Positions 49,280 to 58,079 are shown, numbered from the stretch's first letter. The stretch: 64,000 nt of DNA from Rothia nasimurium (GCF_928381705.1 NZ_CAKMSR010000008.1:1-64000); one strand, 5' to 3'. Made by a program: numbers and translations. Notes: generated by a model from the letters alone, not told the origin.

Positions 49280-50821
49280 ATGACTAACGCACCTTCCAGC
49301 CACCCCGAAAGCCAGGGGGGCGCAGCTTCCGTCCCCGTGACACCCGGCAAGATTATTGCTGTGCACGTAGCTTACGAATCTCGCGCCGCCCAGCGCGGTC
49401 GCCGTCCTGCCCAGCCTTCTTACTTCCTGAAGCCCACCAGCTCCCTGGCCGCTTCCGGTTCTGCCGTTGAGCGCCCCGAGGGTACTGAGCTGTTGGCCTT
49501 CGAAGGAGAAATTGCCCTGGTCATCGGTACCCCCGCCCGTCACGTTCCTCCCGAAGAAGCCTGGAATCATGTAGCCTACGTGACCGCCGCTAACGACCTG
49601 GGGATTTACGATTACCGGCCCGCCGATAAGGGCTCCAATCTGCGCTCCAAGGGGCGTGACGGCTACACCCCTCTTGGCCCTCATCTGATTGATGCCCGCG
49701 CGGTTTCAGAAGACCAGCTTCGCATCCGCACCTGGGTCAATGGTGAGCTGGTGCAGCAGGACGACACCGCCGCAGCCAACATGATTTTCCCCCTTTCCCA
49801 GTTCGTCGCTGACCTCTCCCAGCACATGACTTTAGAGACCGGTGACGTCATTCTGACCGGCACCCCGGCCGGGTCCTCCGTTATTGTTCCCGGTGACCTT
49901 GTTGAAGTGGAAGTCGATGCTCCTACCGCTGCAGGAAACCCCACCTCTGGCCGTCTGGTGACCCGTGTTATCTCAGGTCGGGGTGACTTCAAGGAGACTG
50001 TTGGAACCCTGCCTGCCGTTGATGAAAAACAGACCGAAGAAGCCTGGGGGTCCCGTGAGGCGGCCGGGCTACCCCCACTAGCTGAGGCAGAAACCCAGGC
50101 ACCGGCGTCCGCTCTCACCCCCGAGCTGCGACGCCTCCTAGAGGCAGTACCCACCGCCGGGCTCTCAGCCCAGCTCCGCGCCCGCGGCCTCAACAACATT
50201 GTGATTGAGGGAGTTTACCCCCAGACCCCCGGCACTAAAATTGTTGGCACCGCCAAAACCCTGCGGTTTGTGCCCAACCGCGAAGACCTCTTCAAGACCC
50301 ACGGCGGGGGCTACAATGCTCAAAAACGCTGCTTCGACGAGGTGGCCGAAGGCGAGATCATCGTCATCGAGGCCCGCGGGGAGTCCGGCTCCGGCACCCT
50401 GGGCGACATCCTGGCCCTGCGCGCCAAACACCGGGGAGCCGCTGGCGTCATTACCGACGGTGGGGTACGGGACTACGCGGCCGTCAAGGATATCGGCCTG
50501 CCCGTCTTCACCCAGGGTCCCCACCCCGCTGTTCTGGGGCGTAAACACGTGCCCTGGGAAGTCGATGTCGCTGTGGCCTGTGGAAACGCCACCGTCCTGC
50601 CTGGCGATATCATCGTTGGTGATGACGACGGCGCTATTGTTATCCCCCCGGCCCTCGCCGCCGAAGTTGCCCAAGCCGCCTTCGAAAAAGAACAGGAGGA
50701 CGCCTGGGTCGCCGAACAGGTCGCAGCCGGTCACCCTGTGGACGGGCTCTTCCCACCCACCGGCGCCTGGAAAGAAAAGTACAAAGACTGGCTGGCCCAG
50801 AACCCGCCCGCTCAGCCCTAA
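49280..50821 (+). CDS. Fusion of FAH-family (HpaG-like) and RraA-family domains
   Basis: 513 residues. The N-terminal FAH-fold domain (about 18-245) reads FEGEIALVIGTPARHV, then NDLGIYD, LRSKGRDGYTPLGPHL and ETGDVILTGTPAG, the fumarylacetoacetase/HpcE pattern with acidic metal ligands. The C-terminal domain (about 285-500) is RraA-like: GTAKTLRFVPN, GSGTLGDILALRAKHRGAAGVITDGGVRD in parts, with the G-x20-R-D metal/substrate motif. Canonical HpaG has two FAH domains that decarboxylate and isomerise the ring-fission product; here the second is replaced by an RraA (aldolase/decarboxylase) domain. No separate hpaF-type isomerase is visible in the cluster. Confidence 0.82.
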   Translation: MTNAPSSHPESQGGAASVPVTPGKIIAVHVAYESRAAQRGRRPAQPSYFLKPTSSLAASGSAVERPEGTELLAFEGEIALVIGTPARHVPPEEAWNHVAYVTAANDLGIYDYRPADKGSNLRSKGRDGYTPLGPHLIDARAVSEDQLRIRTWVNGELVQQDDTAAANMIFPLSQFVADLSQHMTLETGDVILTGTPAGSSVIVPGDLVEVEVDAPTAAGNPTSGRLVTRVISGRGDFKETVGTLPAVDEKQTEEAWGSREAAGLPPLAEAETQAPASALTPELRRLLEAVPTAGLSAQLRARGLNNIVIEGVYPQTPGTKIVGTAKTLRFVPNREDLFKTHGGGYNAQKRCFDEVAEGEIIVIEARGESGSGTLGDILALRAKHRGAAGVITDGGVRDYAAVKDIGLPVFTQGPHPAVLGRKHVPWEVDVAVACGNATVLPGDIIVGDDDGAIVIPPALAAEVAQAAFEKEQEDAWVAEQVAAGHPVDGLFPPTGAWKEKYKDWLAQNPPAQP

Positions 50822-50837
50822 CCCGCTAGGAACCACC

Positions 50838-51542
50838 GTGAACATCGATCTCTACCCCGGGCAGCCCCTGCAGGTGACCCTCAACTACGAGAAGGGTCTA
50901 TCTAAAGCCGAGACTGCCTACACCTGGGTGCGCGAAAAAATCGTGAACGGCGATTTTGCCGCCGGCCACCGCCTGGTGCTGGCCTCTATCGGCCGTGAAC
51001 TCGATATGTCGGTGGTTCCTGTGCGAGAGGCTATCCGCCAGCTTGAAGCAGAAGGCCTGGTCACCTTCGAACGGAACGTAGGTGCCAGAGTCGCCATGGT
51101 CGACAGCTCCGCCTACGTAGAGAGCATGCAAACCCTCGGCATTCTAGAAGGGGCAGCCACCGCCCTAGCCCTGCCCCACCTCACTGCCGAAGATATCGCC
51201 GCTGCCCGCGACTACAACCACCAGCTTGCTACCCTCCTTGAAGATTTTGACCCCAAAACCTTCACCGACCTCAACCACCGCTTTCACCAAATTCTCACCC
51301 ACCGCTGCCCCAACCAGCACCTTGTCGATCTTGTTGGCAGCGAGTGGGACCGCCTGGGCAACCTGCGCGAATCAACCTTCTCTTTTGTGCCCGGCCGAGC
51401 TGCCGAATCGGTGGCAGAACACGAACGAATCATTGACCTTATCGACCGTGGCCAGCCAGCCCACGAGGTCGAACAAGCTGTACGAGACCACCGCCAGGCG
51501 ACCCTCACCAGCTACCTCAGCACTATCCCCGAGCCGGTATAA
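50838..51542 (+). CDS. GntR-family (FCD) regulator of the hpa operon
   Basis: 234 residues from the GTG at 50838, with TAGGAA upstream. A frame that continues further upstream is a shadow of the preceding gene. The winged helix (about 20-85) has LSKAETAYTWVREKIVNGDFAAG and LDMSVVPVREAIRQLEAEGLV. The FCD effector domain has LNHRFHQILTHRCPN and HERIIDLI with metal-binding His residues. It is encoded inside the operon between the FAH-RraA and hpaE genes, so it likely autoregulates through the boxes at 49115 and 49231. Confidence 0.87.
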   Translation: MNIDLYPGQPLQVTLNYEKGLSKAETAYTWVREKIVNGDFAAGHRLVLASIGRELDMSVVPVREAIRQLEAEGLVTFERNVGARVAMVDSSAYVESMQTLGILEGAATALALPHLTAEDIAAARDYNHQLATLLEDFDPKTFTDLNHRFHQILTHRCPNQHLVDLVGSEWDRLGNLRESTFSFVPGRAAESVAEHERIIDLIDRGQPAHEVEQAVRDHRQATLTSYLSTIPEPV

Positions 51543-51588
51543 CCCGCCCACCGGCGTCCGCCCCTCACACCACACAAAGGAGTTACCT

Positions 51589-53106
51589 GTGAGCACTACT
51601 GAAACCACTACCGCACCCGCCAAGCCCGCCGGTCTGCCCGAGTGCATCCAGCACTACATCAACGGCCAGTTCGTTGACTCCATCGACGGCGAAACCTTCG
51701 ACGTGCTCGACCCCGTCACCAACCAGCCCTACATCCAGGCTGCCTCGGGTAAGAAAGAAGACATCGAAGCCGCTGTAGCCGCTGCCCGTACCGCCTTCAC
51801 CGAGGGCCCCTGGCCCCGTATGCTCCCGCGCGAACGTGCGCGCGTGCTCATGAAGATCGCCGACATCGTCGAATCCCGCGAGGACGCCCTCGCCCAGATG
51901 GAATCCTTCGACTCCGGCCTACCCATCACCCAGGCTAAGGGCCAGGCCCGACGCGCCGCCGAAAACTTCCGCTTCTTCGCCGACCTCATCGTCGCCCAGA
52001 CCGACGACGCCTTCAAGGTCCCGGGTCGCCAGGTCAACTACGTCAACCGCAAGCCCATTGGCGTCGCCGGCCTGATCACCCCCTGGAACACCCCCTTCAT
52101 GCTGGAATCCTGGAAGCTAGCCCCCGCCCTGGCAACCGGCAACACCGTCGTCCTCAAGCCCGCTGAATTCACCCCCCTTTCGGCCTCCCTCTGGGCCGGA
52201 ATTTTCGAAGAAGCAGGCCTACCCGCAGGCGTCTTCAACCTGGTCAACGGCTTCGGTGAAACCGCAGGTGACGCCCTGGTCAAGCACCCCGACGTCCCCC
52301 TCATCTCCTTCACCGGCGAATCCAAGACCGGCCAAATTATCTTCGCCAATGCCGCCCCCTACCTCAAGGGCCTCTCCATGGAACTCGGCGGCAAGTCCCC
52401 GGCCGTTGTTTTCGAAGACGCCGACCTCGAAACCGCCATCAACGCCACCATCTTCGGCGTCTTCTCCCTTAACGGCGAACGCTGCACCGCAGGCTCCCGT
52501 ATTCTGGTCCAGCGCAGCATCTACGATGAATTCGTTGAACGCTACGCAGCCCAGGCCAAGCGCGTCAAAGTCGGTTTGCCCTCAGACCCCGCAACTGAAG
52601 TCGGGGCCCTGGTCCACCCTGAACACTACGACAAGGTCATGTCCTACGTAGAAATCGGCAAGACCGAAGCCCGCCTGGTTGCAGGCGGCGAACGCCCCGC
52701 CGACTTTCCCGAAGGCAACTTCGTCCTCCCCACCGTCTTCGCCGACGTCGCCCCCGACGCCCGCATTTTCCAGGAAGAAATCTTCGGCCCCGTCGTTGCC
52801 ATCACCCCCTTCGACACCGATGAAGAGGCCCTAGAGCTGGCCAACAACACCAAGTACGGCCTGGCCGCCTACATCTGGACCTCCAACCTGCAACGCGCCC
52901 ACAACTTCTCCCAGGCCGTTGAGGCGGGCATGGTCTGGCTCAACTCCAACAACGTCCGCGACCTGCGTACCCCCTTCGGCGGCGTCAAAGCCTCCGGCCT
53001 GGGCCACGAAGGCGGCTACCGTTCCATCGACTTCTACACCGACCAGCAGGCCGTCCACATCAACCTCGGCGAAGTCCACAACCCCGTCTTCGGCAAGGCC
53101 GACTAA
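51589..53106 (+). CDS. hpaE: 5-carboxymethyl-2-hydroxymuconate semialdehyde dehydrogenase
   Basis: 505 residues from the GTG at 51589 with AAAGGAG ahead. It oxidises the ring-cleavage product of 3,4-dihydroxyphenylacetate. Motifs are ITPWNTPFMLESWKLAPAL, SFTGESKTGQIIF, MELGGKSPAVVFEDADLE and LNGERCTAGSRILVQ with the catalytic Cys. The ending LRTPFGGVKASGLGHEGG is typical of HpaE. The assignment relies on its place before hpaD as well as sequence. Confidence 0.9.
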   Translation: MSTTETTTAPAKPAGLPECIQHYINGQFVDSIDGETFDVLDPVTNQPYIQAASGKKEDIEAAVAAARTAFTEGPWPRMLPRERARVLMKIADIVESREDALAQMESFDSGLPITQAKGQARRAAENFRFFADLIVAQTDDAFKVPGRQVNYVNRKPIGVAGLITPWNTPFMLESWKLAPALATGNTVVLKPAEFTPLSASLWAGIFEEAGLPAGVFNLVNGFGETAGDALVKHPDVPLISFTGESKTGQIIFANAAPYLKGLSMELGGKSPAVVFEDADLETAINATIFGVFSLNGERCTAGSRILVQRSIYDEFVERYAAQAKRVKVGLPSDPATEVGALVHPEHYDKVMSYVEIGKTEARLVAGGERPADFPEGNFVLPTVFADVAPDARIFQEEIFGPVVAITPFDTDEEALELANNTKYGLAAYIWTSNLQRAHNFSQAVEAGMVWLNSNNVRDLRTPFGGVKASGLGHEGGYRSIDFYTDQQAVHINLGEVHNPVFGKAD

Positions 53107-53185
53107 CACCCACCCCATCTCCGCGGCCGCCGGGTGCGCACCGTAGCCTCCCGGCGTCCGCCCCATCCCAAGAAAGCAAAAACCC

Positions 53186-54292
53186 ATGTCACCTACCTTT
53201 GTCGACTACCCCGTCATCGTCCCCGACGAAAACGCCCCCGACATCGTCCGCTGTGCCTCCATGGAACTGGTTGTCACCGACCTCGAACGCTCCCGCAACT
53301 TCTACGTCGATGTGCTCGGCCTTGTTGTTACTGAAGAAGATGCCAACACCATCTACCTGCGCTCCCTGGAAGAATTCATCCACCACAACCTGATTCTGCG
53401 CAAGGGCGATACCCCCGCTGTAGCCGCCTTCTCCTACCGCGTCCGCACCCCCGAAGACCTCGATAAGGCAGAAAAGTTCTACACCGCCCGCGGCTGCGAG
53501 GTGCGCCGCAAGAAGGACGGCTTCGTCAAGGGCCTCGGCGACTCCGTGCGCGTGCTCGACCCCCTCGGCTTCCCCTACGAATTCTTCTACGAGGTGGAGC
53601 ACGTCGAACGCCTGGCCTGGCGCTACGAACTCCACACTCCCGGCGCCCTCGTCCGTCTCGACCACTTCAACCAGGTCACCCCCGACGTCCCCAAAGCCAT
53701 CGAATACATGGAAGACCTCGGCTTCCGCGTCACCGAAGACATCCAGGACGAAGCCGGCACCTCCTACGCCGCCTGGATGCGCCGTAAGCCCACCGTCCAC
53801 GACACCGCCATGACCGGCGGCGACGGCCCCCGCATGCACCACGTCGCCTTCGCCACCCACGAAAAGCACAACATCATCGCCATCTGCGACAAGCTCGGCG
53901 CCCTGCGTCTCTCCGACCACATCGAACGCGGCCCCGGCCGCCACGGCGTCTCCAACGCCTACTACCTCTACCTGCGCGACCCCGACGGCCACCGCGTCGA
54001 AATCTACACCCAGGACTACTACACCGGCGACCCCGACAACCCCCGCGTCACCTGGGACGTCCACGACAACCAGCGCCGCGACTGGTGGGGCACCCCCGTC
54101 GTCCCCTCCTGGTACACCGACGCCTCCCGCGTGCTCGACCTCGATGGCAACCTCGTGCCCCTGGTTGAACGCACCGACGACTCCGAAATGGAACAGACCA
54201 TCGGCGCCGACGGCTTCTCCTATACCCGCGCCGGCGAAGAAGATATGCCCGACTGGAAGAAGGGCGAATACAAGCTGGGGCACCAGCTGTAA
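53186..54292 (+). CDS. hpaD: 3,4-dihydroxyphenylacetate 2,3-dioxygenase (type I extradiol)
   Basis: 368 residues, close to the Brevibacterium fuscum enzyme (365) and matching it segment by segment from memory. The metal ligands are His160 (VRLDHFNQVTPD), His219 (RMHHVAFATHE) and Glu272 (GHRVEIYTQD), spaced as His155/His214/Glu267 of that enzyme. It cleaves homoprotocatechuate to 5-carboxymethyl-2-hydroxymuconate semialdehyde. The N-terminal domain is the vestigial VOC module (MELVVTDLERSRNFYVDVLG). The gene is followed by the second structured family-1 element. Confidence 0.95.
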   Translation: MSPTFVDYPVIVPDENAPDIVRCASMELVVTDLERSRNFYVDVLGLVVTEEDANTIYLRSLEEFIHHNLILRKGDTPAVAAFSYRVRTPEDLDKAEKFYTARGCEVRRKKDGFVKGLGDSVRVLDPLGFPYEFFYEVEHVERLAWRYELHTPGALVRLDHFNQVTPDVPKAIEYMEDLGFRVTEDIQDEAGTSYAAWMRRKPTVHDTAMTGGDGPRMHHVAFATHEKHNIIAICDKLGALRLSDHIERGPGRHGVSNAYYLYLRDPDGHRVEIYTQDYYTGDPDNPRVTWDVHDNQRRDWWGTPVVPSWYTDASRVLDLDGNLVPLVERTDDSEMEQTIGADGFSYTRAGEEDMPDWKKGEYKLGHQL

Positions 54293-54312
54293 AGACTGAA
54301 ATACATAAGTTC

Positions 54313-54424
54313 GGTGCTTCGGGATATGCTCTAGCCGACTGACCCTCTTGGGGCTCGCGCGGGGCGCTCGCCCCAATTCACGCCAGACCCAGCCAGTCGG
54401 CGGCGAGCATATCCCTCAAGCACC
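54313..54424 (+). repeat. Structured intercistronic element, family 1, copy 2
   Basis: The outer arms ggtgcttcgggatatgctc (54313-54331) and gagcatatccctcaagcacc (54405-54424) pair with one bulge, the middle arms are gccgact/agtcggc (54334-54340 with 54395-54401), and the inner arms ttgggg/ccccaa (54348-54353 with 54371-54376). The 17-base loop CTCGCGCGGGGCGCTCG (54354-54370) and CCAGACCCAGCCAG are identical to copy 1, while all three helices differ in sequence. It lies between hpaD and hpaH. Confidence 0.75.
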
Positions 54425-54447
54425 TCCCGCAGTATTGAAAGCTATCT

Positions 54448-55233
54448 ATGCTCACTAAAGAACAGCTCACCAAAATTGCTGATGACCTGGCCGAGGCCGA
54501 GGCGAATCGCACCATGATTCCACGCCTGACCGCCACCTACCCCGACATGACCGTTGAGGACTCCTACGCGGTGCAGAACATGTGGCGGGCCCGGGGTGAG
54601 GCCGCTGGCCGCCGCCTTATCGGCCGCAAAATCGGGCTGACCTCCAAGGTTATGCAAGAGGCCACCGGCATTACCGAACCCGACTACGGGGCGATCTTCG
54701 CCGACCAGGTCTACGAAAACGGCTCGGTCATTGAGCACTCCCAGTACTCCAACGTGCGTATTGAGGTTGAGCTGGCTTTCGTGCTCAAGGACGACCTGAC
54801 CGGCCCCAACGTCACCATTTTCGACGTGCTGCGGGCCACCGAATATGTGGTTCCAGCCCTAGAGATTCTGAGCTCCCGCATTGAGATGGAGGGCCGCACC
54901 ATCGTCGACACCATCAGCGATAACGCTGCCCTGGGTGCCATGGTCTATGGGGGCAACCCGGTTGACCCGGCCTCTATTGACCTGCGCTGGGTTTCAGCCC
55001 TGCTCTACCGCAACGAGCAGATTGAAGACACCGGGGTAGCTGCCGCCGTCCTGAACCACCCGGCCAACGGTGTTGCCTGGCTGGCCAACAAGCTGGCTGC
55101 CCACGGGGACTCTCTCACAGCCGGTGAGATTATTCTGGCCGGCTCTTTCACCAAGCCCATGTGGGTGCACCCGGGTGATACCGTCCACGCAGACTACGGA
55201 GACTTAGGGGCGGTAACGTGTCGCTTCGTCTAG
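54448..55233 (+). CDS. hpaH: 2-oxohept-4-ene-1,7-dioate hydratase
   Basis: 261 residues of the FAH-like hydratase fold (HpaH/MhpD). Signatures are [53 protein letters not shown] and [22 protein letters not shown]. It adds water to the C4 double bond to give the aldolase substrate. Its stop overlaps the aldolase start by 16 bases, so the two are translationally coupled. Confidence 0.93.
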   Translation: MLTKEQLTKIADDLAEAEANRTMIPRLTATYPDMTVEDSYAVQNMWRARGEAAGRRLIGRKIGLTSKVMQEATGITEPDYGAIFADQVYENGSVIEHSQYSNVRIEVELAFVLKDDLTGPNVTIFDVLRATEYVVPALEILSSRIEMEGRTIVDTISDNAALGAMVYGGNPVDPASIDLRWVSALLYRNEQIEDTGVAAAVLNHPANGVAWLANKLAAHGDSLTAGEIILAGSFTKPMWVHPGDTVHADYGDLGAVTCRFV

Positions 55234-56024
55234 ATAAGCCCTTCGGCCAGCACCTGCACACCCTCGGACGCCCCGCAGTGGGCATGTGGGTCTGCTCAGG
55301 TTCACCGGTGGCCGCTGAAATCTGCGCCGGTTCCGGCCTGGACTGGCTGCTCATTGACGGTGAGCACGGGGTTGTCAGCCTGGAGACTGTGCAGCAGCTT
55401 CTGCAAGTCACGGCCGCCTACCCGGTGCAGACCATGGTGCGCCTGCCCTCCCTGGATGTGGTTGCTATTAAGCAGTTCTTAGACGCCGGCGCCCAGAACC
55501 TGCTCATTCCCATGGTCGATACTGCCCAAATGGCCCAGGACGCGGTCGCTGCTACCCGTTATCCTCCGGCGGGGGTGCGCGGGGTGGGCTCTGCCCTATC
55601 CCGTTCAGCCCGTTGGGGCGGGGTGCCCGGCTACCTGACCGAGGCTGAGAAGTACATTTCGCTTTTTGTGCAGATTGAGTCTGCGGCGGCCGTGGCTAAT
55701 GCTGAAGAGATTTGCGCGGTGGACGGCCTAGCCGGGATTTTTGTCGGGCCCTCAGACCTGGCTGCCTCCATGGGGCTGCTAGGTCAGCAGAACCACCCGC
55801 AGGTGGTGGACGCCGTGAAGCGAGTTATCGAGCTAGCCCGTACCGCCGGGGTGAAGGTGGGCGTGAATGCCTTTGACCCAGCGCAGGCAGAGGACTATCT
55901 GGCTGCCGGTGCTGATTTTATTCTGGTGGCCGCTGACGTGCAGCTCCTGGCCTTGGAGTCTAAGAAGCTGGCTGCCCGCTTCGTCCAGGACGCCACCCCC
56001 GGCTCCGCCGACGTGGGCTACTAG
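55218..56024 (+). CDS. hpaI: 4-hydroxy-2-oxoheptane-1,7-dioate aldolase
   Basis: 268 residues, with a GTG start inside the end of hpaH. It is a class II HpcH/HpaI aldolase giving pyruvate and succinic semialdehyde. Visible motifs are GMWVCSGSPVAAEICAGSGLDWLLIDGEHG (active-site His and Asp region, given as GMWVCSGSP and LLIDGEHG), FVQIESAAAVANAEEI (metal-binding Glu) and GIFVGPSDLAASMG (metal-binding Asp). The succinic semialdehyde made here is the substrate of the GabD/Sad enzymes encoded 45-50 kb to the left. Confidence 0.94.
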   Translation: MSLRLDKPFGQHLHTLGRPAVGMWVCSGSPVAAEICAGSGLDWLLIDGEHGVVSLETVQQLLQVTAAYPVQTMVRLPSLDVVAIKQFLDAGAQNLLIPMVDTAQMAQDAVAATRYPPAGVRGVGSALSRSARWGGVPGYLTEAEKYISLFVQIESAAAVANAEEICAVDGLAGIFVGPSDLAASMGLLGQQNHPQVVDAVKRVIELARTAGVKVGVNAFDPAQAEDYLAAGADFILVAADVQLLALESKKLAARFVQDATPGSADVGY

Positions 56025-56053
56025 AGCCGAATCCAGCGTCCTTGCTCCTTGGT

Positions 56054-56118
56054 GAGAGTAAGAAAAAACTTCATGAGCACGTGCAAAGAACGTACTCATG
56101 AAGTTTTCTCTTACTCTC
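56054..56118. repeat. Family-2 hairpin repeat, copy 3 (reverse orientation)
   Basis: The left arm begins gagagtaagaaaaaacttca and the right arm ends tgaagttttctcttactctc. The loop carries GCAAAGAACGT, the reverse complement of the family core. The arms differ from copies 1 and 2 (tcatga in place of catctgcg) but stay complementary. It separates hpaI from the convergent paaG. Confidence 0.8.
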
Positions 56119-56127
56119 GATAAAAAG

Positions 56128-56898
56128 CTACTTACCCCGAAAAACCGGCGTCCGCTTCTCCGTGAAAGCCGCGAACCCCTCGGCGTAGTCCGCAGAGGAG
56201 CACAGGTCGCCCTGCGCTTTGTTCTCAGCTTCAACAGACTCCCAGAGTCCCACCCGGGCGTCGCGCACCTGGGCCACCAGCTGCTTCGAAGCCACAAAAG
56301 CCCCGGTCGCCCCAGCCGCCACCTTGGCCACCTTCTCGCGGGTAAAGTCCAAGAGCTCCTCGGCGGGAACAGCCCGGCTAAAGAGCCCAGCAGCCACCGC
56401 CTCAGCCCCAGAAATCAGGTCAGCCGTATAAATCAGGTCCAGGGCCCGGTGGGCACCCAGCCGCTCCACAAAGAGGGCGTGCCCACCAGAATCCAGGGTG
56501 GCGCCCAGATTGGCAAAGGGGGAGCCAATCTTGGCGTTCTCAGCCACATAGACCACGTCCGTCGCAATAGCCAGACCCAGCCCAACGCCCAGGCAGGGGC
56601 CTTGCACCGCCGCAAAGGTCGGGGCAGGGAAGGTGCTTATCTTCTTCAGCAGCGGGGTTACCTGACCGGCCAGGTAGGCGTAGGCGTCGTCCTCAGCAGG
56701 CACCAGCCCGGCGATATCCCGCCCGGCGCAAAAACCTCGCCCCTCCCCGCGCAGAAGCAGGGCGCGGACGCCCGCCGCAGCCGCCTCGTCGTAGGCGGCA
56801 GAAAGCTCGGCCAGGGCAGCCTCGTTCACGGCGTTCATTTTTTCGGGGGCGTTCAGCACAACCTCGGCAACAGCGCCCTCAATGGTTAAATCAATCAA
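56128..56898 (-). CDS. paaG: Enoyl-CoA hydratase/isomerase (PaaG-type)
   Basis: 256 residues. Crotonase-fold oxyanion motifs are GEGRGFCAGRDIAGL and GPCLGVGLGLAIATDVVYV, and the catalytic acid region is ANLGATLDSGGHALFVERLG. In the phenylacetate route PaaG isomerises the ring epoxide to the oxepin-CoA. It is the last gene of the paaABCDE operon, 13 bases after paaE, which supports the assignment over a general beta-oxidation hydratase. Confidence 0.87.
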   Translation of the reverse strand: MIDLTIEGAVAEVVLNAPEKMNAVNEAALAELSAAYDEAAAAGVRALLLRGEGRGFCAGRDIAGLVPAEDDAYAYLAGQVTPLLKKISTFPAPTFAAVQGPCLGVGLGLAIATDVVYVAENAKIGSPFANLGATLDSGGHALFVERLGAHRALDLIYTADLISGAEAVAAGLFSRAVPAEELLDFTREKVAKVAAGATGAFVASKQLVAQVRDARVGLWESVEAENKAQGDLCSSADYAEGFAAFTEKRTPVFRGK

Positions 56899-56911
56899 GG
56901 CTACACCCTTC

Positions 56912-58063
56912 CTAGGCGTCGAAGTCCACGGTCACGGCGTCGGAGCAGGGGCGGGTCTGGCAGGTGAGAATGTAGCCGGCATCGACCTCGTCCTTTTCCA
57001 GGGCGTAGTTTTCCTCCATCTTGACGTCGCCCGAAATCACCTTGGCGCGGCAGGTTCCGCAGACGCCACCGGCGCAGGCGAAGGGTACGTCGGCGCGTAC
57101 GCGCAGGGCGGCGTTGAGAATGGTCTCGTTGGCGGAGATGGGGGATTCAACGGAGGAGGAGGTGCCGTCCAGGTTGAAAGAGATAGCGTAGTTGGCCCCG
57201 GCCGGGTCGGCTTCGACGGCTCGGCCCTGCTGACCGGCGGGGGTTTCGGGTTTGCCGGTGGTGAAGAGTTCGAAACGGACGTCGTCCTCGCGGACGCCAC
57301 GCTCGGCGAGGGTGTCGCGGCAGAGCTGCACCAGTTCGAAGGGTCCGCAGAGGAACCACTCGTCGGCCTTGTCCACCTGAATGACGTGGTCCAAGATGGC
57401 GTTGAGTTTCTCGTCGTCGATGCGGCCGCTCATGAGCGGGTTGATGCGCTGTTCGCGGGAGAGCACATGGTGGGCGGCGAAGCGGGTGGGGTAGCGGTCC
57501 TTGAGGTCGCCGATTTCTTCGGCGAACATGACGTCCATGGCGGACTTGTTGGCGTAGACCAGGTCAAAGGTGCTGGTGGGGCTGGCCTTGAGCACGGTGC
57601 GGGCGATGGCGATGATGGGGGTGATACCCGAGCCGGCGGCGAAAGCGACCATGTGTTCACCCCCTGCTGCGGCTGCGTCCTCAGCGATTTTGTCGGGGTC
57701 GTTGAGGCTGGTGATGGTGCTCTTGGAGACGAAGGCACCCTGGGGGTTCATGACGTCAATCTGGTAGCCGGGTTTGAGGGTGTCGTTGGCCCAGTTGGAG
57801 AAGAGGCCGCCGAAGTCACGTTTGATGGCCACGCGGATTTCGCCGGGGGTGGGCTCGGCGCAGATGGAGTAGGAGCGGCGGACTTCCTGCCCGTCAATCT
57901 GGGCGCGTAGGGCGACGTACTGGCCGGGCAGGTAGTCGTAGTCGGCGACGAGTTCGTCGGGCACAGCGAAGGTGACTTCAACGGAGTCTTTGGTGAGTTT
58001 ACGGACGCCGGAGACGGTGAGGGTGTTGAAGGTGGCCCGGCGGCGGGTGCTGGTTTCGGTCAT
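56912..58063 (-). CDS. paaE: Phenylacetyl-CoA epoxidase reductase subunit
   Basis: 383 residues. A ferredoxin-reductase FAD domain (RRSYSICAEP), an NAD(P) domain (FAAGSGITPIIAIARTVL) and a C-terminal plant-type 2Fe-2S ferredoxin with CAGGVCGTCRAKV plus a distal Cys (ILTCQTRPC) are present in order. It transfers electrons from NADPH to the PaaA di-iron site. It lies 16 bases downstream of paaD. Confidence 0.95.
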   Translation of the reverse strand: MTETSTRRRATFNTLTVSGVRKLTKDSVEVTFAVPDELVADYDYLPGQYVALRAQIDGQEVRRSYSICAEPTPGEIRVAIKRDFGGLFSNWANDTLKPGYQIDVMNPQGAFVSKSTITSLNDPDKIAEDAAAAGGEHMVAFAAGSGITPIIAIARTVLKASPTSTFDLVYANKSAMDVMFAEEIGDLKDRYPTRFAAHHVLSREQRINPLMSGRIDDEKLNAILDHVIQVDKADEWFLCGPFELVQLCRDTLAERGVREDDVRFELFTTGKPETPAGQQGRAVEADPAGANYAISFNLDGTSSSVESPISANETILNAALRVRADVPFACAGGVCGTCRAKVISGDVKMEENYALEKDEVDAGYILTCQTRPCSDAVTVDFDA

Positions 58064-58079
58064 GGCGTCTTCCTTGGGT

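Noticed and set aside
50205..50837. Upstream extension of the GntR frame
   Set aside because: It overlaps the FAH-RraA gene out of frame and reads as low-complexity Pro/Ser/Arg; the GntR domain starts after the GTG at 50838.
51226..51588. Upstream extension of the hpaE frame
   Set aside because: It is out-of-frame sequence of the GntR gene; the GTG at 51589 has AAAGGAG at correct spacing.
53189..54376. 395-codon minus-strand frame opposite hpaD
   Set aside because: It is a shadow of strong GC codon bias; hpaD on the plus strand matches a known dioxygenase with all metal ligands.
56882..57910. 342-codon plus-strand frame opposite paaE
   Set aside because: Gly/Val-rich shadow typical of the complement of GC-biased genes; paaE has intact FAD, NAD and 2Fe-2S motifs.
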